64,000 nucleotides of DNA from Brevibacillus invocatus. GTDB taxonomy: Bacteria > Bacillota > Bacilli > Brevibacillales > Brevibacillaceae. Positions 16,619 to 26,350 of this stretch are shown here, in pieces (the first letter of the stretch is position 1; each line of letters starts with the position of its first letter). The stretch covers positions 1-64,000 of the forward strand of contig NZ_RHHR01000006.1 in assembly GCF_003710915.1 (NCBI RefSeq), written 5' to 3'. Below the pieces are notes generated by a model, which did not search any database, was not told where the DNA came from, and worked only from the letters and a program-made list of their open reading frames with translations. Position numbers and translations under genes: made by a program.

Positions 16619-16634
16619 GTTTCCTTAAAGCAAC
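16619..16634 (-). promoter_or_regulatory. MntR operator
   Basis: On the minus strand GTTGCTTTAAGGAAAC matches the B. subtilis MntR box TTTGCCTTAAGGAAAC at 14 of 16 positions. A TTGACA hexamer lies upstream at 16675-16680. Manganese-loaded MntR is expected to repress mntABCD. Confidence 0.82.
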
Positions 16635-16828
16635 TTTTATTGTTATATACAAAATTAATGACCACCACGTCATTTGTCAAGGTTTTTCCCAAAAAAAGTG
16701 TAAAGCGATCATGTTAAAAAAGCCGTAAATCTAATAATAAAGGCTATTTATCCACGTTTTTACCATAGGCAACATATTTTCTGCTAGCCAAGAATTTTTT
16801 CTTTCATAACGTCACGCGTACGATATGT

Positions 16829-16868
16829 AAAAAAAGAAGCGCCATTTCCTCGTTGGAAATGACGCTTC
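16829..16868 (-). terminator. Terminator of the YqaA-like gene
   Basis: GAAGCGTCATTTCC and GGAAATGGCGCTTC form a long stem with one mismatch on the minus strand, followed by seven T, about 50 nt behind the stop codon. Confidence 0.9.
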
Positions 16869-16917
16869 ATCATGCACTCGAACCTGCACGTTTTGTTGGT
16901 TGATTGTTTTGTTGGAC

Positions 16918-17502
16918 TCAGCCGTTGCTGCGATCCGCTTCTGCTTTTTTCGATTTTTTACGTTTGTAATAAATGAACGCAGCGATTAGAGGGATTGCAC
17001 ACAAGCCCACATAAAGCGATACGTCTTTGGCCATTCCTTCAGCTGCCCGACCATACAAATAAAACAGTACACCCACTACGTAAAACTTAACCGCTCTACC
17101 AATTGCTGCGTAGGCGATAAGGCGCCACAGTGGAAAATGTAAGAAACCGGACAAGATCGTAAATACCTTAAACGGAATCGGTGTAAATGAACCAATGAGA
17201 ATGGCCATTTCTCCATTTTTCTGAAACATGTGGGTAGCGGAGTCGATCCACGACTTCTTAAGGATTTTATTTAATATCTTGTCTCCTGCCAATTTTCCGA
17301 TCAGATAGCCAAACGGCGTTCCCAAAATACACGCAATGTATCCAATGGTAGCCAACCACAGTGCTGAGGATGGATCCAAAATACTTAAGGATACTTGCAG
17401 TACAAATGCAGGAACGGGAAAAATAATCGCATCTGCGAACGAATGGATAAACATCCCTAGAGGACCCATATCGTGCAGCCAATCAAGTATGTTTTGAAGC
17501 AT
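16918..17502 (-). CDS. YqaA/DedA-like VTT-domain membrane protein
   Basis: 194 aa with four to five hydrophobic segments and a lysine-rich C-terminus (YYKRKKSKK). HSFADAIIFPVPAFVLQ, GTPFGYLIGK and FTPIPFKVFTILSGF resemble the YqaA branch of the SNARE-associated/VTT superfamily, which is related to DedA but shorter. A role in lipid or undecaprenyl-phosphate flipping is inferred only from the superfamily. ATG 17502 follows AGGAG; a start 12 codons upstream lacks a site. Confidence 0.85.
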   Translation of the reverse strand: MLQNILDWLHDMGPLGMFIHSFADAIIFPVPAFVLQVSLSILDPSSALWLATIGYIACILGTPFGYLIGKLAGDKILNKILKKSWIDSATHMFQKNGEMAILIGSFTPIPFKVFTILSGFLHFPLWRLIAYAAIGRAVKFYVVGVLFYLYGRAAEGMAKDVSLYVGLCAIPLIAAFIYYKRKKSKKAEADRSNG

Positions 17503-17882
17503 TGCACAACTCCTATCCACAGCAAACCCTGGGTCCACAATGCCTGCTTATCTTGATTTTGTTAGGGTCAATTCGACTCGATAACCCCCATCTACTCCAG
17601 TGCAATCTTGCAAACAATTGGCCCAGTGAGACAAGCAATACAGTTGGAGAGATGAACCCATCTTTGCTGACATTCACAATAGGATTTTCTACTCATTTTT
17701 CTATTGAGTGGCGAGATCATCAAGTACGAAATACCCCGATATCAATATTATAGAAAAGTTAAAGCGAGAAATCTATCCTACAATAAATTTAATTCAAATT
17801 TTTAGTTAAGATCTCCCGATAGATCTATGTTCAAGCTTTGTTTAAAGCCACTTCAATTTCTTGATTTTCCCAGATTCATTCA
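17503..17882. other. Gene-free stretch
   Basis: 380 bp with no supported gene, RNA or repeat. The part next to the GGDEF-EAL gene is AT-rich. Confidence 0.5.
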
Positions 17883-19757
17883 TTATTTGATGCGTTGTGG
17901 AATGAAAAAGCTTTCCTCCACCTGCAGTGCTGGTAGCGGTTTGCTAAAATAATAGCCTTGAATTTCCTGGCAGGCATTTTGGGTCAAAAACTCTAATTGA
18001 TCCTTTGTTTCGATACCCTCGGCAATCACATCCATGTTCAAATGCTTAGCCATTGAGATAATGGTCGCCACAATCGCCTGATCACTTGTATTATCCGTAA
18101 TATCTGTGATGAAAGATCGATCAATTTTAAGCCTGTGAATCGGAAACTGTTTGAGGTAGCTAAGCGAGCTATAACCAGTTCCGAAATCGTCCAAGCTGAT
18201 TTTCACGCCGAACTCATTTAATTGCTGCAGGATTTCTGTTGATACGGTAGCGTCCATCATCATGCTCTCGGTGATCTCCAGCTCCAGATACTCCGGCTCA
18301 AGTCCCGTCTCTTCTAAAATACCGCGAATATACTCAATCAAATTCGGTTGATGGAACTGATGTGAAGAAAGATTGACCGAAACAGGTATCAGAGGTCCTC
18401 CAGCCAGATGCCATTTACGCATTTGACTGCACGCTTCCCGCAGCGTCCAAGTGCCGATCTCATGGATCAGCCCGGTCTCTTCCGCGATCGGTATAAAAAT
18501 GCCTGGAGACAAGGTGCCCTTTGTTGGATGATTCCATCTGACCAGCGCTTCGACGCCAACCATATCATTGTTTCCTGTACGAATCTGAGGTTGGTAGTAC
18601 AATTCTAATTCATGGCGCTGGACGGCCTTTCGCAAATCTCTTTCAAGCTCGATTTTCACCAGCAAATTTTCATCCAGCTCATTTGAAAAATAGCAGAAAC
18701 CGTTTTTGCCATTCTTTTTTACCTCGTACATGGCTTTGTCTGCATTTTTCAGCAGCTGTTCCTCATTCTCGCCGTGTTCCGGATACAGCGCAATGCCGAT
18801 ACTTGCAGAGACGTAGTAATCATTGTGTTGAAGGTGATAAGGGACCTCAATCGCCTTAACCAAACTCTCCGCGAGCTGGGTGATCGATCCACTGTCTGGG
18901 CATTCCTCGCATATCAGTGTAAATTCATCTCCGCCCATCCGAGCTACCATGACCTGGTAGCCATCTGTGCATTCCAATATTCTCCTGCTCATTTCCTGCA
19001 AGAATTGGTCTCCATAAGTATGGCCCAAAGAATCGTTTATCATTTTGAATCGATCAATATCCAGCATCATGACAGCGAATCGCGCTTTTTCATGACCACG
19101 GCGCGCAATCGTTTCCTGAAGCACTTTGTGAAACATACGGCGGTTTGGCAACCCGGTCAATTCATCATGCATCGCCTGATGCTCGATAATTGCTTTGGCC
19201 TCCAACTCAACCATACGATTTTTTTCATCATAAGCTTCCAGAACAAGCTGTTGCTCAAAGCTCAGCAGCTTGGTGATCGCCTGAATGATTTCTTCATGCT
19301 CCGGAAGCTCATTTCTCATCTCGTTTGCAATGCGCAACAACGTATTCTGCAAATTTTGAAAAGAACCCATATACCATTTCGGAGGCAGGCCAATTTTTTG
19401 ATGGACGAGGGCGATTTTCATCCGTTTTTGGATAAAGGCATCGTCAATTTGACCAGAAAACATCTCTACCAGATGGTTGGACAACGTCTGGCGCAGACGA
19501 TCCACTGTCGTGTGCTTAGTAATAATCTCATTAAGCTTGCCAACCTGTAAGATAGACTCATAGAAGGAAGCTGTAATCTGTTCAATGCGCGATGCAACTA
19601 CCGGCCTGAACAAGGAGATTAAACGCATGTCTTCGTCGGTTAAATTAATCATACGCATCTGCAATTGGAGCTCGGAATTTTCCCATGCAGATTGCCTTTC
19701 TATTCCTGCTGATTTGTTGTTATGGATAGCATCTGTTGTATGATTAAAGTGTTCCAT
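17883..19757 (-). CDS. Globin-coupled diguanylate cyclase/phosphodiesterase (GGDEF-EAL)
   Basis: About 624 aa with three modules. A globin-coupled sensor (about residues 30-175) carries the proximal haem His in KIALVHQKIGLPPKWYMG. A GGDEF domain (about 195-360) has an intact MGGDEF site but no RxxD inhibitory site. An EAL domain (about 375-620) has VEALVRW, ELEITES, LDDFGTGYSSL and VIAEGIE intact. It should sense oxygen and make and/or break c-di-GMP in the cytoplasm. ATG 19757 (AAGGGA at 9 nt) is preferred to ATG 19766. It is monocistronic. Confidence 0.93.
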   Translation of the reverse strand: MEHFNHTTDAIHNNKSAGIERQSAWENSELQLQMRMINLTDEDMRLISLFRPVVASRIEQITASFYESILQVGKLNEIITKHTTVDRLRQTLSNHLVEMFSGQIDDAFIQKRMKIALVHQKIGLPPKWYMGSFQNLQNTLLRIANEMRNELPEHEEIIQAITKLLSFEQQLVLEAYDEKNRMVELEAKAIIEHQAMHDELTGLPNRRMFHKVLQETIARRGHEKARFAVMMLDIDRFKMINDSLGHTYGDQFLQEMSRRILECTDGYQVMVARMGGDEFTLICEECPDSGSITQLAESLVKAIEVPYHLQHNDYYVSASIGIALYPEHGENEEQLLKNADKAMYEVKKNGKNGFCYFSNELDENLLVKIELERDLRKAVQRHELELYYQPQIRTGNNDMVGVEALVRWNHPTKGTLSPGIFIPIAEETGLIHEIGTWTLREACSQMRKWHLAGGPLIPVSVNLSSHQFHQPNLIEYIRGILEETGLEPEYLELEITESMMMDATVSTEILQQLNEFGVKISLDDFGTGYSSLSYLKQFPIHRLKIDRSFITDITDNTSDQAIVATIISMAKHLNMDVIAEGIETKDQLEFLTQNACQEIQGYYFSKPLPALQVEESFFIPQRIK

Positions 19758-20005
19758 TCCTTCCATTCCCTTCTACACTAGCCGTCTCTATAAAGTGGTG
19801 CTCGCCCAATGAGGTCAAATTTAGCATGAAGGTAGCATCTCTTTTGTCGATATAATTCAACGTAGTTCGACATAATCCTTCATAATTTTGGCATAATTCT
19901 TCTATATCCTCTGGTTTGCGTCAAAATGATGTCAAAAGAAAACCCGGCACATGGATCAACGACGTGTTGAACATGACCAGGCTTTCTGAAAATTTCCCTC
20001 TATTT

Positions 20006-22009
20006 TCACTCGAACTTAACCTTACCAGGATGATTGGATTGCTTGCCGAACGGATTGTATCCGATGAGCGCAATCCTGTCGTCCTCGGTTACAAGCACGT
20101 GATAGTGGGATCCGGGACCTTCAATCCAGTAGTGATAGGTCGAGGATAGCAAGCGAACAGATTGGGGAATTGTTTTGGGTTCTGCACTCCAGTCCTTTTC
20201 AAAAATGTGACCCTCTTTGGTGATGCGAAGCCGGCCACTGACTGAGGCCATGTTCTCCTCCTGTGACAATAGGAGTTTTGACTGTATGACTCTGTCGTTT
20301 GATCCTTCTCCATCCAGTGATTCCATCAGGATTTCGTGAACGACCCCCTGCCGATCCAATGCAAAGACGGAAGCAGGATCTAAAGTGGCCCCAACGTAAT
20401 ACGCTGCAGATAGCTCCTGAATAGCGGGCAATCCTTTGACTTCTGTGAAGGCTGTCGGCAGTTTATTCTGCAAGGGAAGGTAAAACACTCGACCGTCATG
20501 TGTCAACGCGAGAAAGGCATAATGATTCACATGAAAGCTCTTGAGCTGTGATACCCGGTCACTCTCCTCTTCCAGAACGTGTATGTTGCTGATTCCCATC
20601 TCACGGATCCATTCGGGCTTTTCGGGATGATCATAGATCGGCTCCAACTGTACCACTGCCAATTGGTCCTCGGTGGTTTGGACAAACAGGCGTCCCTCTC
20701 CGCCAAGTATTTTCTTCACGTGAAATGGCAATTCCAGGCCCCGGCAGCTGGTAAAGCCGTCTGTCCAGATGCAGATCTTTCCTTCTTCACTCAGGGTAAT
20801 CGGCACTCGATACACGGAAGTAAGGGTTCGTATGGCGGACATGCCCTTCTTTTCTACCATAGAGTAATCGTCTCCAAACTCCCATAGAGATCCGTCACTT
20901 TTGAGAAAGTACGGGCGATCCAGCTCCGTTATCACCTGTTCTATTCCGTCCAACTGCCCGATCTCTTTCCATTCCTTGAACATGACAGGGATGCGCCCAA
21001 GCTGTCCTGTCATATTTTTTCCCCAGGAAAACACTTGGCCGTTCTTGTCGAGTGCGAGTGCGTGATGATTACCCAGCTGCAGATCCACTATATCCATTAG
21101 TCCCGGAACCTGAACAGGGGACTCCACTTGCTCGGGATGATTGGCCCCTAACAAGCCACTCCCATTCGAGCCCCATCCCCAGATGGTACCGTCTGGTCGG
21201 ACGAAGAGAAAAAGACCCTTATCCCCAACAGCCAGTCGCTTGGCTCCATCAGCAGATGGCGTACGAACGACACGGTGATCATCAGGGAAAAAGGTAAACA
21301 CCTCATCGTTTACCGTTTGTATTAATGCCAGGTCATCCACATTCGCACTTACCCGTGCTACTTTCCCAGGAATGGAGATGTTCTCGGCAACCGTGTTATC
21401 CCATATGCCCCCTTTGCCATTCAGATAGGAAAGACGCCCCTCCTCGTCAACAAGGTAGAGTGAAAAGCTCGTTCCATGAATCACATTGATCTTACTAAAT
21501 TGTGACATCTGTGTTGGAACTGGCCCCTCTCTTTCCACCTTCCATACCGTGCCGTCCCGCTTCAAGGCAAATAGAGTCCCGTGCATTTCAATTTGTTGGA
21601 TAGCGATCACATCGCTTAAAGCCTTCTCCTTGTGCCAATTCTTCTCCTGATCGGATCGCCATACGTGCCCGTCATCTGAAAGAACGAAATCTCCTGAAAT
21701 TTGACGGATTGTAAAAGAAGTCTCGATTCTTTTTGGATGGTCTAACAATGGGTTATCATATCCCCATTTCCAGACGCCACCATCCGCGCTAAACGCATAG
21801 GAAATACCGGGCTTCCACCCGTACCCTGCTGCATCCGTGATTCGATCTGTCGAGATTGCTGTGATTCTAGTGCTGCTCAGATCAGAACCGGATTCCTGCT
21901 CCTGCACGACCTCCTGAACCTTTGCCGGATCGATCAGTCTGATCCCCAACACGATCACTGCGAGAGTCAGCAACCCCAAAAAGATCATCCAGAACCTTCC
22001 TCTGTTCAT
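20006..22009 (-). CDS. Membrane-anchored RCC1-repeat (beta-propeller) protein
   Basis: 667 aa with an N-terminal uncleaved signal anchor (about residues 7-24, FWMIFLGLLTLAVIVLGI) and then an extracellular chain of RCC1-like repeats. Clear units are VRPDGTIWGWGSNGSGLLG and LDKNGQVFSWGKNMTGQLG, with weaker ones ending in VWKWG, VWRSD and LWEFG. Such propellers bind proteins or cell-wall components, but no specific function can be assigned. No partner gene adjoins it. Confidence 0.85.
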   Translation of the reverse strand: MNRGRFWMIFLGLLTLAVIVLGIRLIDPAKVQEVVQEQESGSDLSSTRITAISTDRITDAAGYGWKPGISYAFSADGGVWKWGYDNPLLDHPKRIETSFTIRQISGDFVLSDDGHVWRSDQEKNWHKEKALSDVIAIQQIEMHGTLFALKRDGTVWKVEREGPVPTQMSQFSKINVIHGTSFSLYLVDEEGRLSYLNGKGGIWDNTVAENISIPGKVARVSANVDDLALIQTVNDEVFTFFPDDHRVVRTPSADGAKRLAVGDKGLFLFVRPDGTIWGWGSNGSGLLGANHPEQVESPVQVPGLMDIVDLQLGNHHALALDKNGQVFSWGKNMTGQLGRIPVMFKEWKEIGQLDGIEQVITELDRPYFLKSDGSLWEFGDDYSMVEKKGMSAIRTLTSVYRVPITLSEEGKICIWTDGFTSCRGLELPFHVKKILGGEGRLFVQTTEDQLAVVQLEPIYDHPEKPEWIREMGISNIHVLEEESDRVSQLKSFHVNHYAFLALTHDGRVFYLPLQNKLPTAFTEVKGLPAIQELSAAYYVGATLDPASVFALDRQGVVHEILMESLDGEGSNDRVIQSKLLLSQEENMASVSGRLRITKEGHIFEKDWSAEPKTIPQSVRLLSSTYHYWIEGPGSHYHVLVTEDDRIALIGYNPFGKQSNHPGKVKFE

Positions 22010-22113
22010 GAATCATGCTCCTTTAATCTGGTTTTATTTCCCAATGAGTAAGACGCTTCGTTTTCCAAATTGTTTCCTGCTATTCAAGACGATAACACCC
22101 TCTTAGATCAAAC

Positions 22114-22146
22114 AAAAAAAGAGTGGAAAGGTTTCCCTTCCGCTCT
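22114..22146 (-). terminator. Terminator of the catalase gene
   Basis: On the minus strand AGAGCGGAAGGG and CCTTTCCACTCT pair around AAA and are followed by seven T, 20 nt behind the stop codon. Confidence 0.9.
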
Positions 22147-22165
22147 TGGATGCACGCTAATGCCA

Positions 22166-23773
22166 TTAGTACGGTTCAGCCTCATGCCCTTTTTGCTCCG
22201 CTTCCCGCACGGCTTCCCCAGCATGTGCAGCACCCATCGGACCGCCGATCTCATTCGCGTGGGACGTCCCAGCTTTCTCTACGCCCTCTCTAACACGTCG
22301 TCCGTAATCTTCATCGCTTTGCGTGAAATAATCGAACATCTTCTCTTGAATCCGAGGATCACATTTACTGAGTGCATTGACGAGATTGGATATCAGATCG
22401 TCTTTCTCCCAATCCTCCATCTGTCTGTAACGCTCTCCGGCCTGTTTGAAATCGTTGGTGCGATCTATTTTTTGCCGGACGATGTTTCCTTCCACATAAG
22501 GTTGATGATCCTGTGCCTCTTGGTGAGCCTCATGCAGTCCCCCAAGTGTAGAAGGCTCGTAGTTGATGTGCGGCTGATTGCGGTCAACCCGATACAGCAT
22601 TTGACCCCCTTCCTGATTCGTGGCTACATGCTTTTTCGGAGCATTGATGGGCAATTGGAGATAATTTGCTCCGACGCGATAACGCTGTGTATCTGAATAG
22701 GAGAAGGTTCTGCCCTGCAGCATTTTGTCGTCCGAAAAATCGAGCCCGTCTACGAGAACGCCAGTACCAAAAGCAGCCTGCTCAACCTCGGCAAAATAGT
22801 TTTCTGGATTTTTGTTCAATACCATTTTTCCGACCGGCAAAAAGGGAAACTGATCCTCCGGCCAGATCTTCGTATCGTCGAGAGGGTCAAAATCCAGCTC
22901 AGGGTGTTCGTCATCACTCATGATCTGTACACATAACTCCCATTCCGGATAATCTCCCCGTTCGATGGCTTCATACAGATCCTGTGTAGCATGGTTGAAG
23001 TTCTTCCCCTGGATTTCTTCAGCTTCTTTTTGGGTCAGATTCTTTATGCCTTGTGCCAAAGGCTGCCAGTGATATTTGACCAACACCGATTTGCCTGCAT
23101 GATTTACCCATTTATACGTGTTGACGCCGGAGCCTTGCATTTGTCTGTAGTTGGCCGGAATGCCCCAAGGAGAAAAAAGAAACGTGATCATGTGGGTGGC
23201 TTCAGGTGTATTGGAGATGAAGTCAAAAATCCGCTCCACATCCTGAATATTGGTCACGGGGTCAGGCTTGAAAGCATGGATCAGATCGGGGAATTTCATC
23301 GCATCCCGTATGAAAAAAACCTTCAGGTTGTTCCCTACTAGATCCCAGTTCCCGTCTTCCGTGTAAAATTTGGTTGCGAAGCCCCTGGGATCCCGCAAGG
23401 TTTCAGGAGAGTGTGTTCCATGAATAACAGTAGAAAAACGCACAAAAACAGGCGTTCGTTTTCCAGGCTCCTGAAACAGCTTCGCTCTCGTATACTTGGA
23501 TACCGGCTCATCTCCAGCTTTCCCGTATGCTTCAAAATACCCGTGCGCACCCGCTCCTCTTCCGTGAACGACTCGCTCAGGTACTCTTTCTCGATCGAAA
23601 TGCGTGATCTTTTCAAGAAAATCATAATTTTCCAAGACTGTCGGACCACGTCTGCCAACCGTCCGGACATTCTGATTATCCGTGATGGGATGACCCTGCC
23701 GATTGGTTAGCGTATCGTTGCCCTCTCCTCCACTGTTCCTTTCATCTGACCCGTTGGATGTCACGTCCTTCAT
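22166..23773 (-). CDS. Haem catalase (clade with B. subtilis KatX-like enzymes)
   Basis: A 535-aa monofunctional catalase that breaks hydrogen peroxide down to water and oxygen. Catalytic His lies in [15 protein letters not shown], Asn in [13 protein letters not shown] and the proximal haem Tyr in [17 protein letters not shown]. The C-terminal tail is rich in Ala, Gly, Glu and His. GGGGAAG lies upstream of ATG 23773. It is 44 nt behind the phosphosulfolactate phosphatase-like gene in the same direction, so the two may be co-transcribed. Length and N-terminus resemble spore catalase KatX, but that subtype is uncertain. Confidence 0.94.
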   Translation of the reverse strand: MKDVTSNGSDERNSGGEGNDTLTNRQGHPITDNQNVRTVGRRGPTVLENYDFLEKITHFDRERVPERVVHGRGAGAHGYFEAYGKAGDEPVSKYTRAKLFQEPGKRTPVFVRFSTVIHGTHSPETLRDPRGFATKFYTEDGNWDLVGNNLKVFFIRDAMKFPDLIHAFKPDPVTNIQDVERIFDFISNTPEATHMITFLFSPWGIPANYRQMQGSGVNTYKWVNHAGKSVLVKYHWQPLAQGIKNLTQKEAEEIQGKNFNHATQDLYEAIERGDYPEWELCVQIMSDDEHPELDFDPLDDTKIWPEDQFPFLPVGKMVLNKNPENYFAEVEQAAFGTGVLVDGLDFSDDKMLQGRTFSYSDTQRYRVGANYLQLPINAPKKHVATNQEGGQMLYRVDRNQPHINYEPSTLGGLHEAHQEAQDHQPYVEGNIVRQKIDRTNDFKQAGERYRQMEDWEKDDLISNLVNALSKCDPRIQEKMFDYFTQSDEDYGRRVREGVEKAGTSHANEIGGPMGAAHAGEAVREAEQKGHEAEPY

Positions 23774-23817
23774 CTGCTTCCCCTGCCTTTTCCTGAATAA
23801 TGGTGTCTAGAGAATTT

Positions 23818-24603
23818 TTACCAGAAGCAGGAGACTTTATGCAGTTTGCCGGTGGACCTATCATCCGTAAGCAATCGCGTTTTCAAAAGCATATGGTGAT
23901 TGAGAAGGGGGAGGTTCTGGCTAACGTTCAGCATTGCAGCTAGATGTACATCATCCGGGTAACCCCTCACGATTAACTCTTGCCCTGAAACAGAATGTTC
24001 CAATAAGCTCTCCAGCTTGTATTGACTAGCTGAAAAGGTCGCTACAGCAGCTTCAGCTTCTGGCGAAAGATCATAATTCGACAATTCACTCAATATGGCA
24101 CCTGCAGCTACCAAATCCTCCAGCGCAGGCCGCAGGCTGCCGTCGGGCCACCGCTCCCCGCAAGCGATCACGGAGACGCTCCCTTTATGCTGCTGAATAA
24201 ATCGGGCTATAGCCTTCGCGTTGCGTAAACAGCCTGCTAGCACAATAGCGCCGCAATCTTTCGCCAGCACAGAGCAGGTAGATCCATTCGGAGATGGTAA
24301 AACAATTCGGCTCCCCCATTTGATCGAGTGGAGGGATGCTGGTGACAAGGAGATGGGCTCTCCTCTTTTTCCTGCCAGTATGGCATCTTGCTTACGGGCA
24401 AATGCTAGGGCACTGTCGCCCTTTGTTCGATAAGGATAGACGATTCCCCCCTGACCAAGAACCACATCCACGCATGTAGTGAAGGAAAGAACATCAATAA
24501 TGACTAGAATATCCGATACTTGTCCGTGTGTCTTTATCCCGTCGTACCCCCATTCAAAACGCGCCCTATATGACATTTGCTTATAAAATTCGGCATAATT
24601 CAT
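23818..24603 (-). CDS. 2-phosphosulfolactate phosphatase family protein (ComB/YitC-like)
   Basis: 261 aa of the ComB fold: VIIDVLSFTTCVDVVLGQG near residue 30, GEPISLSPASLHSI, LPSPNGSTCSVLAKDCGAIVLAGCLRNA and VIACGERWPDGSLRPALEDLVAAG, with the acidic and Ser residues of the magnesium-dependent phosphatase. In spore formers the homologue YitC helps make sulfolactate for spores; in archaea it serves coenzyme M synthesis. The spore link is inference. ATG 24603 follows GGAG; the frame opens 23 codons further upstream. It is upstream of catalase and divergent from 24727. Confidence 0.85.
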   Translation of the reverse strand: MNYAEFYKQMSYRARFEWGYDGIKTHGQVSDILVIIDVLSFTTCVDVVLGQGGIVYPYRTKGDSALAFARKQDAILAGKRGEPISLSPASLHSIKWGSRIVLPSPNGSTCSVLAKDCGAIVLAGCLRNAKAIARFIQQHKGSVSVIACGERWPDGSLRPALEDLVAAGAILSELSNYDLSPEAEAAVATFSASQYKLESLLEHSVSGQELIVRGYPDDVHLAAMLNVSQNLPLLNHHMLLKTRLLTDDRSTGKLHKVSCFW

Positions 24604-24726
24604 CAATTTCCACTCCAATCTCGCAGAAATGGTTTTTCGTTCCCATATGTTAGCCGTTACCGAAGAAGACAAGACGCAATACAGTATATTGTCCCACTAG
24701 TCATAACAAGAATGGAGTGAGCATGA

Positions 24727-25176
24727 ATGTCAGATTTTGAACAAGATGGTTTTGAAGAACGCAGAGAAAATCGTGAAGGCAGAAGACGCAGAAGAAGTTT
24801 GGTAAGAACCACAGGTATTCTCCAAAACAACCAAGCAGTCGCACTGAATGTCCACGTCGAGCTTGTCAACCTCAACCTGGATGAAGTAGAGGTCCGCGTA
24901 CAAGTTTTGAACTGGGGTACAGCTGTAACCCAAACAAACCCAGTATCCACTGCTTTGGACGTTACACAATTCCTCCTGGGTAATACCCGCACAGCCTTCA
25001 ATGCCACTATCCCCGCTTCCAACCACTATGAAGTTCGCTTGACCGTAGCTGGCAACGATGAAAACGTCCTGATCAACACTTATGGCCGTACAGCTGTTGG
25101 CGGAGGTATCCCGAATGGATATGTTGTTCTCAACAGTGAATTCACTACCGTCGAGATCGAGAACTGCATCTTCTAA
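24727..25176 (+). CDS. Unrecognised protein with an Arg-rich N-terminus
   Basis: 149 aa. The first 25 residues are highly charged (FEERRENREGRRRRR). The rest is beta-strand-like, rich in Val, Asn and Thr, with a Gly run (GGGIPNGYVV) and one Cys near the C-terminus. It has no signal peptide or membrane segment. The look is that of a small spore-surface or coat-associated protein, but no family was recognised. GGAG lies 9 nt before ATG 24727 and a strong terminator follows, so it is a real single-gene unit, divergent from the phosphosulfolactate phosphatase-like gene. Confidence 0.75.
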   Translation: MSDFEQDGFEERRENREGRRRRRSLVRTTGILQNNQAVALNVHVELVNLNLDEVEVRVQVLNWGTAVTQTNPVSTALDVTQFLLGNTRTAFNATIPASNHYEVRLTVAGNDENVLINTYGRTAVGGGIPNGYVVLNSEFTTVEIENCIF

Positions 25177-25196
25177 AAACACCATAACAAGAAAAA

Positions 25197-25232
25197 AAGA
25201 ATTATGGTTTTAGACCATAATTCTTTTTTCTG
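25197..25232 (+). terminator. Terminator behind the Arg-rich protein gene
   Basis: GAATTATGGT and ACCATAATTC pair with a short loop and are followed by seven T. A-rich sequence on the other side makes it partly bidirectional. Confidence 0.9.
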
Positions 25233-25240
25233 TTTTCATG

Positions 25241-25268
25241 AAAAAAAACTGCCCGCGAACGGACAGTT
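25241..25268 (-). terminator. Terminator of the cold-shock gene
   Basis: On the minus strand AACTGTCCG, a GAA-type loop and CGGGCAGTT, then a run of T. It lies 14 nt behind the csp stop codon. Confidence 0.85.
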
Positions 25269-25282
25269 TTTCGGTAGGAGAC

Positions 25283-25486
25283 TTACAGTTTTATTACGTT
25301 CTCAGCTTGAGGACCACGGTTGCCTTGAACGATGTTGAATTGAACGCGTTGGCCTTCGTCCAAAGTTTTGAAGCCATCACCTTGGATTGCGCTGAAGTGA
25401 ACGAATACATCGTCTCCGCCTTCTACTTGAATGAATCCGAAACCTTTTTCTGCATTAAACCATTTTACTGTTCCGTTCGTTTGCAT
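25283..25486 (-). CDS. Cold-shock protein (CspA/CspB family)
   Basis: 67 aa, the full family length, with RNP1 (KGFGFI) and RNP2 (VFVHF) nucleic-acid-binding motifs and the NGTVKWFN start. It acts as a cytoplasmic single-stranded RNA/DNA chaperone. ATG 25486 follows GGAGG; a start five codons upstream would fall inside that site. A large hairpin lies 63-119 nt upstream in the probable leader, a candidate thermosensitive control element. Confidence 0.97.
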   Translation of the reverse strand: MQTNGTVKWFNAEKGFGFIQVEGGDDVFVHFSAIQGDGFKTLDEGQRVQFNIVQGNRGPQAENVIKL

Positions 25487-25548
25487 GAAGAAAACCTCCA
25501 AAAGTCAATTTGAATATGCTAGTCATATTTACCGAAGCAAATAAAGCT

Positions 25549-25605
25549 CACATATCATGTAAAAATACTAATTTCTTCTAAAGTAGTATCCTTGCATGAT
25601 ATGTG
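25549..25605 (-). promoter_or_regulatory. Long hairpin in the csp upstream leader region
   Basis: CACATATCATG (25549-25559) and CATGATATGTG (25595-25605) are perfect 11-bp arms, and inner TACTA/TAGTA pairing extends the stem. It may be a cold-responsive leader structure or an operator; the csp transcription start is unknown. Confidence 0.5.
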
Positions 25606-25907
25606 AATTCATACCTACTTCAAAAATATGTGGTTACCGTGAGAATAAACCGAACTTGCATGTTACACTTTTGAAACCAAAAACAACGAAAGCCCTACCT
25701 CTCTTCCATCCTTGCGGCTCCGATGACCGCGCCAGTGTGAATCAGATATCAAAAACGTAATCCACTGTAGAGATCCCTTCATGGTATTACGTATCGGATT
25801 TCAAGTAGCATGATTATTCTACCATGTCTGTCCAACAAAATCAACATCTGCCTCTCTTCGACCAGGTGAGTCACGTTTTGGTACAATGGTGGACAGGAGG
25901 GATATAG
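25606..25907. other. Intergenic stretch between csp and the rhodanese gene
   Basis: 302 bp without a supported gene. It should hold the csp promoter and the divergent promoter of the rhodanese gene. No RNA motif was recognised. Confidence 0.5.
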
Positions 25908-26246
25908 ATGAACAAACAGACTGTGAATTGCCTAACCTTACAAGAAATGATGGACAACAAAATGAATCTCGTACTCCTGGATGTTCGTGACGTGGAAAAA
26001 TTTCAATCAGGAAGTCTCCAATCCGATCTGTATGAGACGCACAATATCCCATATATGATGATGAAAGAATCTGACGAGCCACTGGACCCTAAGACAGCCC
26101 ATCTATGGAAAGACAAGCAGATTGTTACCCTTTGCACATCGGGGAATAAAGCACAAAAGGCTGCGGCACTGCTCCGTGAAAAAGGATTTCAAGCGGTTGC
26201 CCTGTTGGGTGGACTGACAGCTTGGAGAGAAAAACAAAACGATTAA
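25908..26246 (+). CDS. Rhodanese-like domain protein
   Basis: 112 aa forming a single rhodanese domain: LVLLDVRDVEKFQSG at the start, the active-site loop with Cys in IVTLCTSGNKA and VALLGGLTAWREK at the end. It is a likely sulfurtransferase or persulfide carrier in the cytoplasm; the partner is unknown. AGGAGG lies upstream of ATG 25908. It is a single-gene unit. Confidence 0.92.
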   Translation: MNKQTVNCLTLQEMMDNKMNLVLLDVRDVEKFQSGSLQSDLYETHNIPYMMMKESDEPLDPKTAHLWKDKQIVTLCTSGNKAQKAAALLREKGFQAVALLGGLTAWREKQND

Positions 26247-26350
26247 TGAGAGTAACCAAGTTGCCTTGCTTCTAGTGAGCTTCCAAATATTACAGCTATC
26301 ATTTTCACTCGTATCTTTGTTAAAGTTGTTCATGCCAAACAAAACAACAA

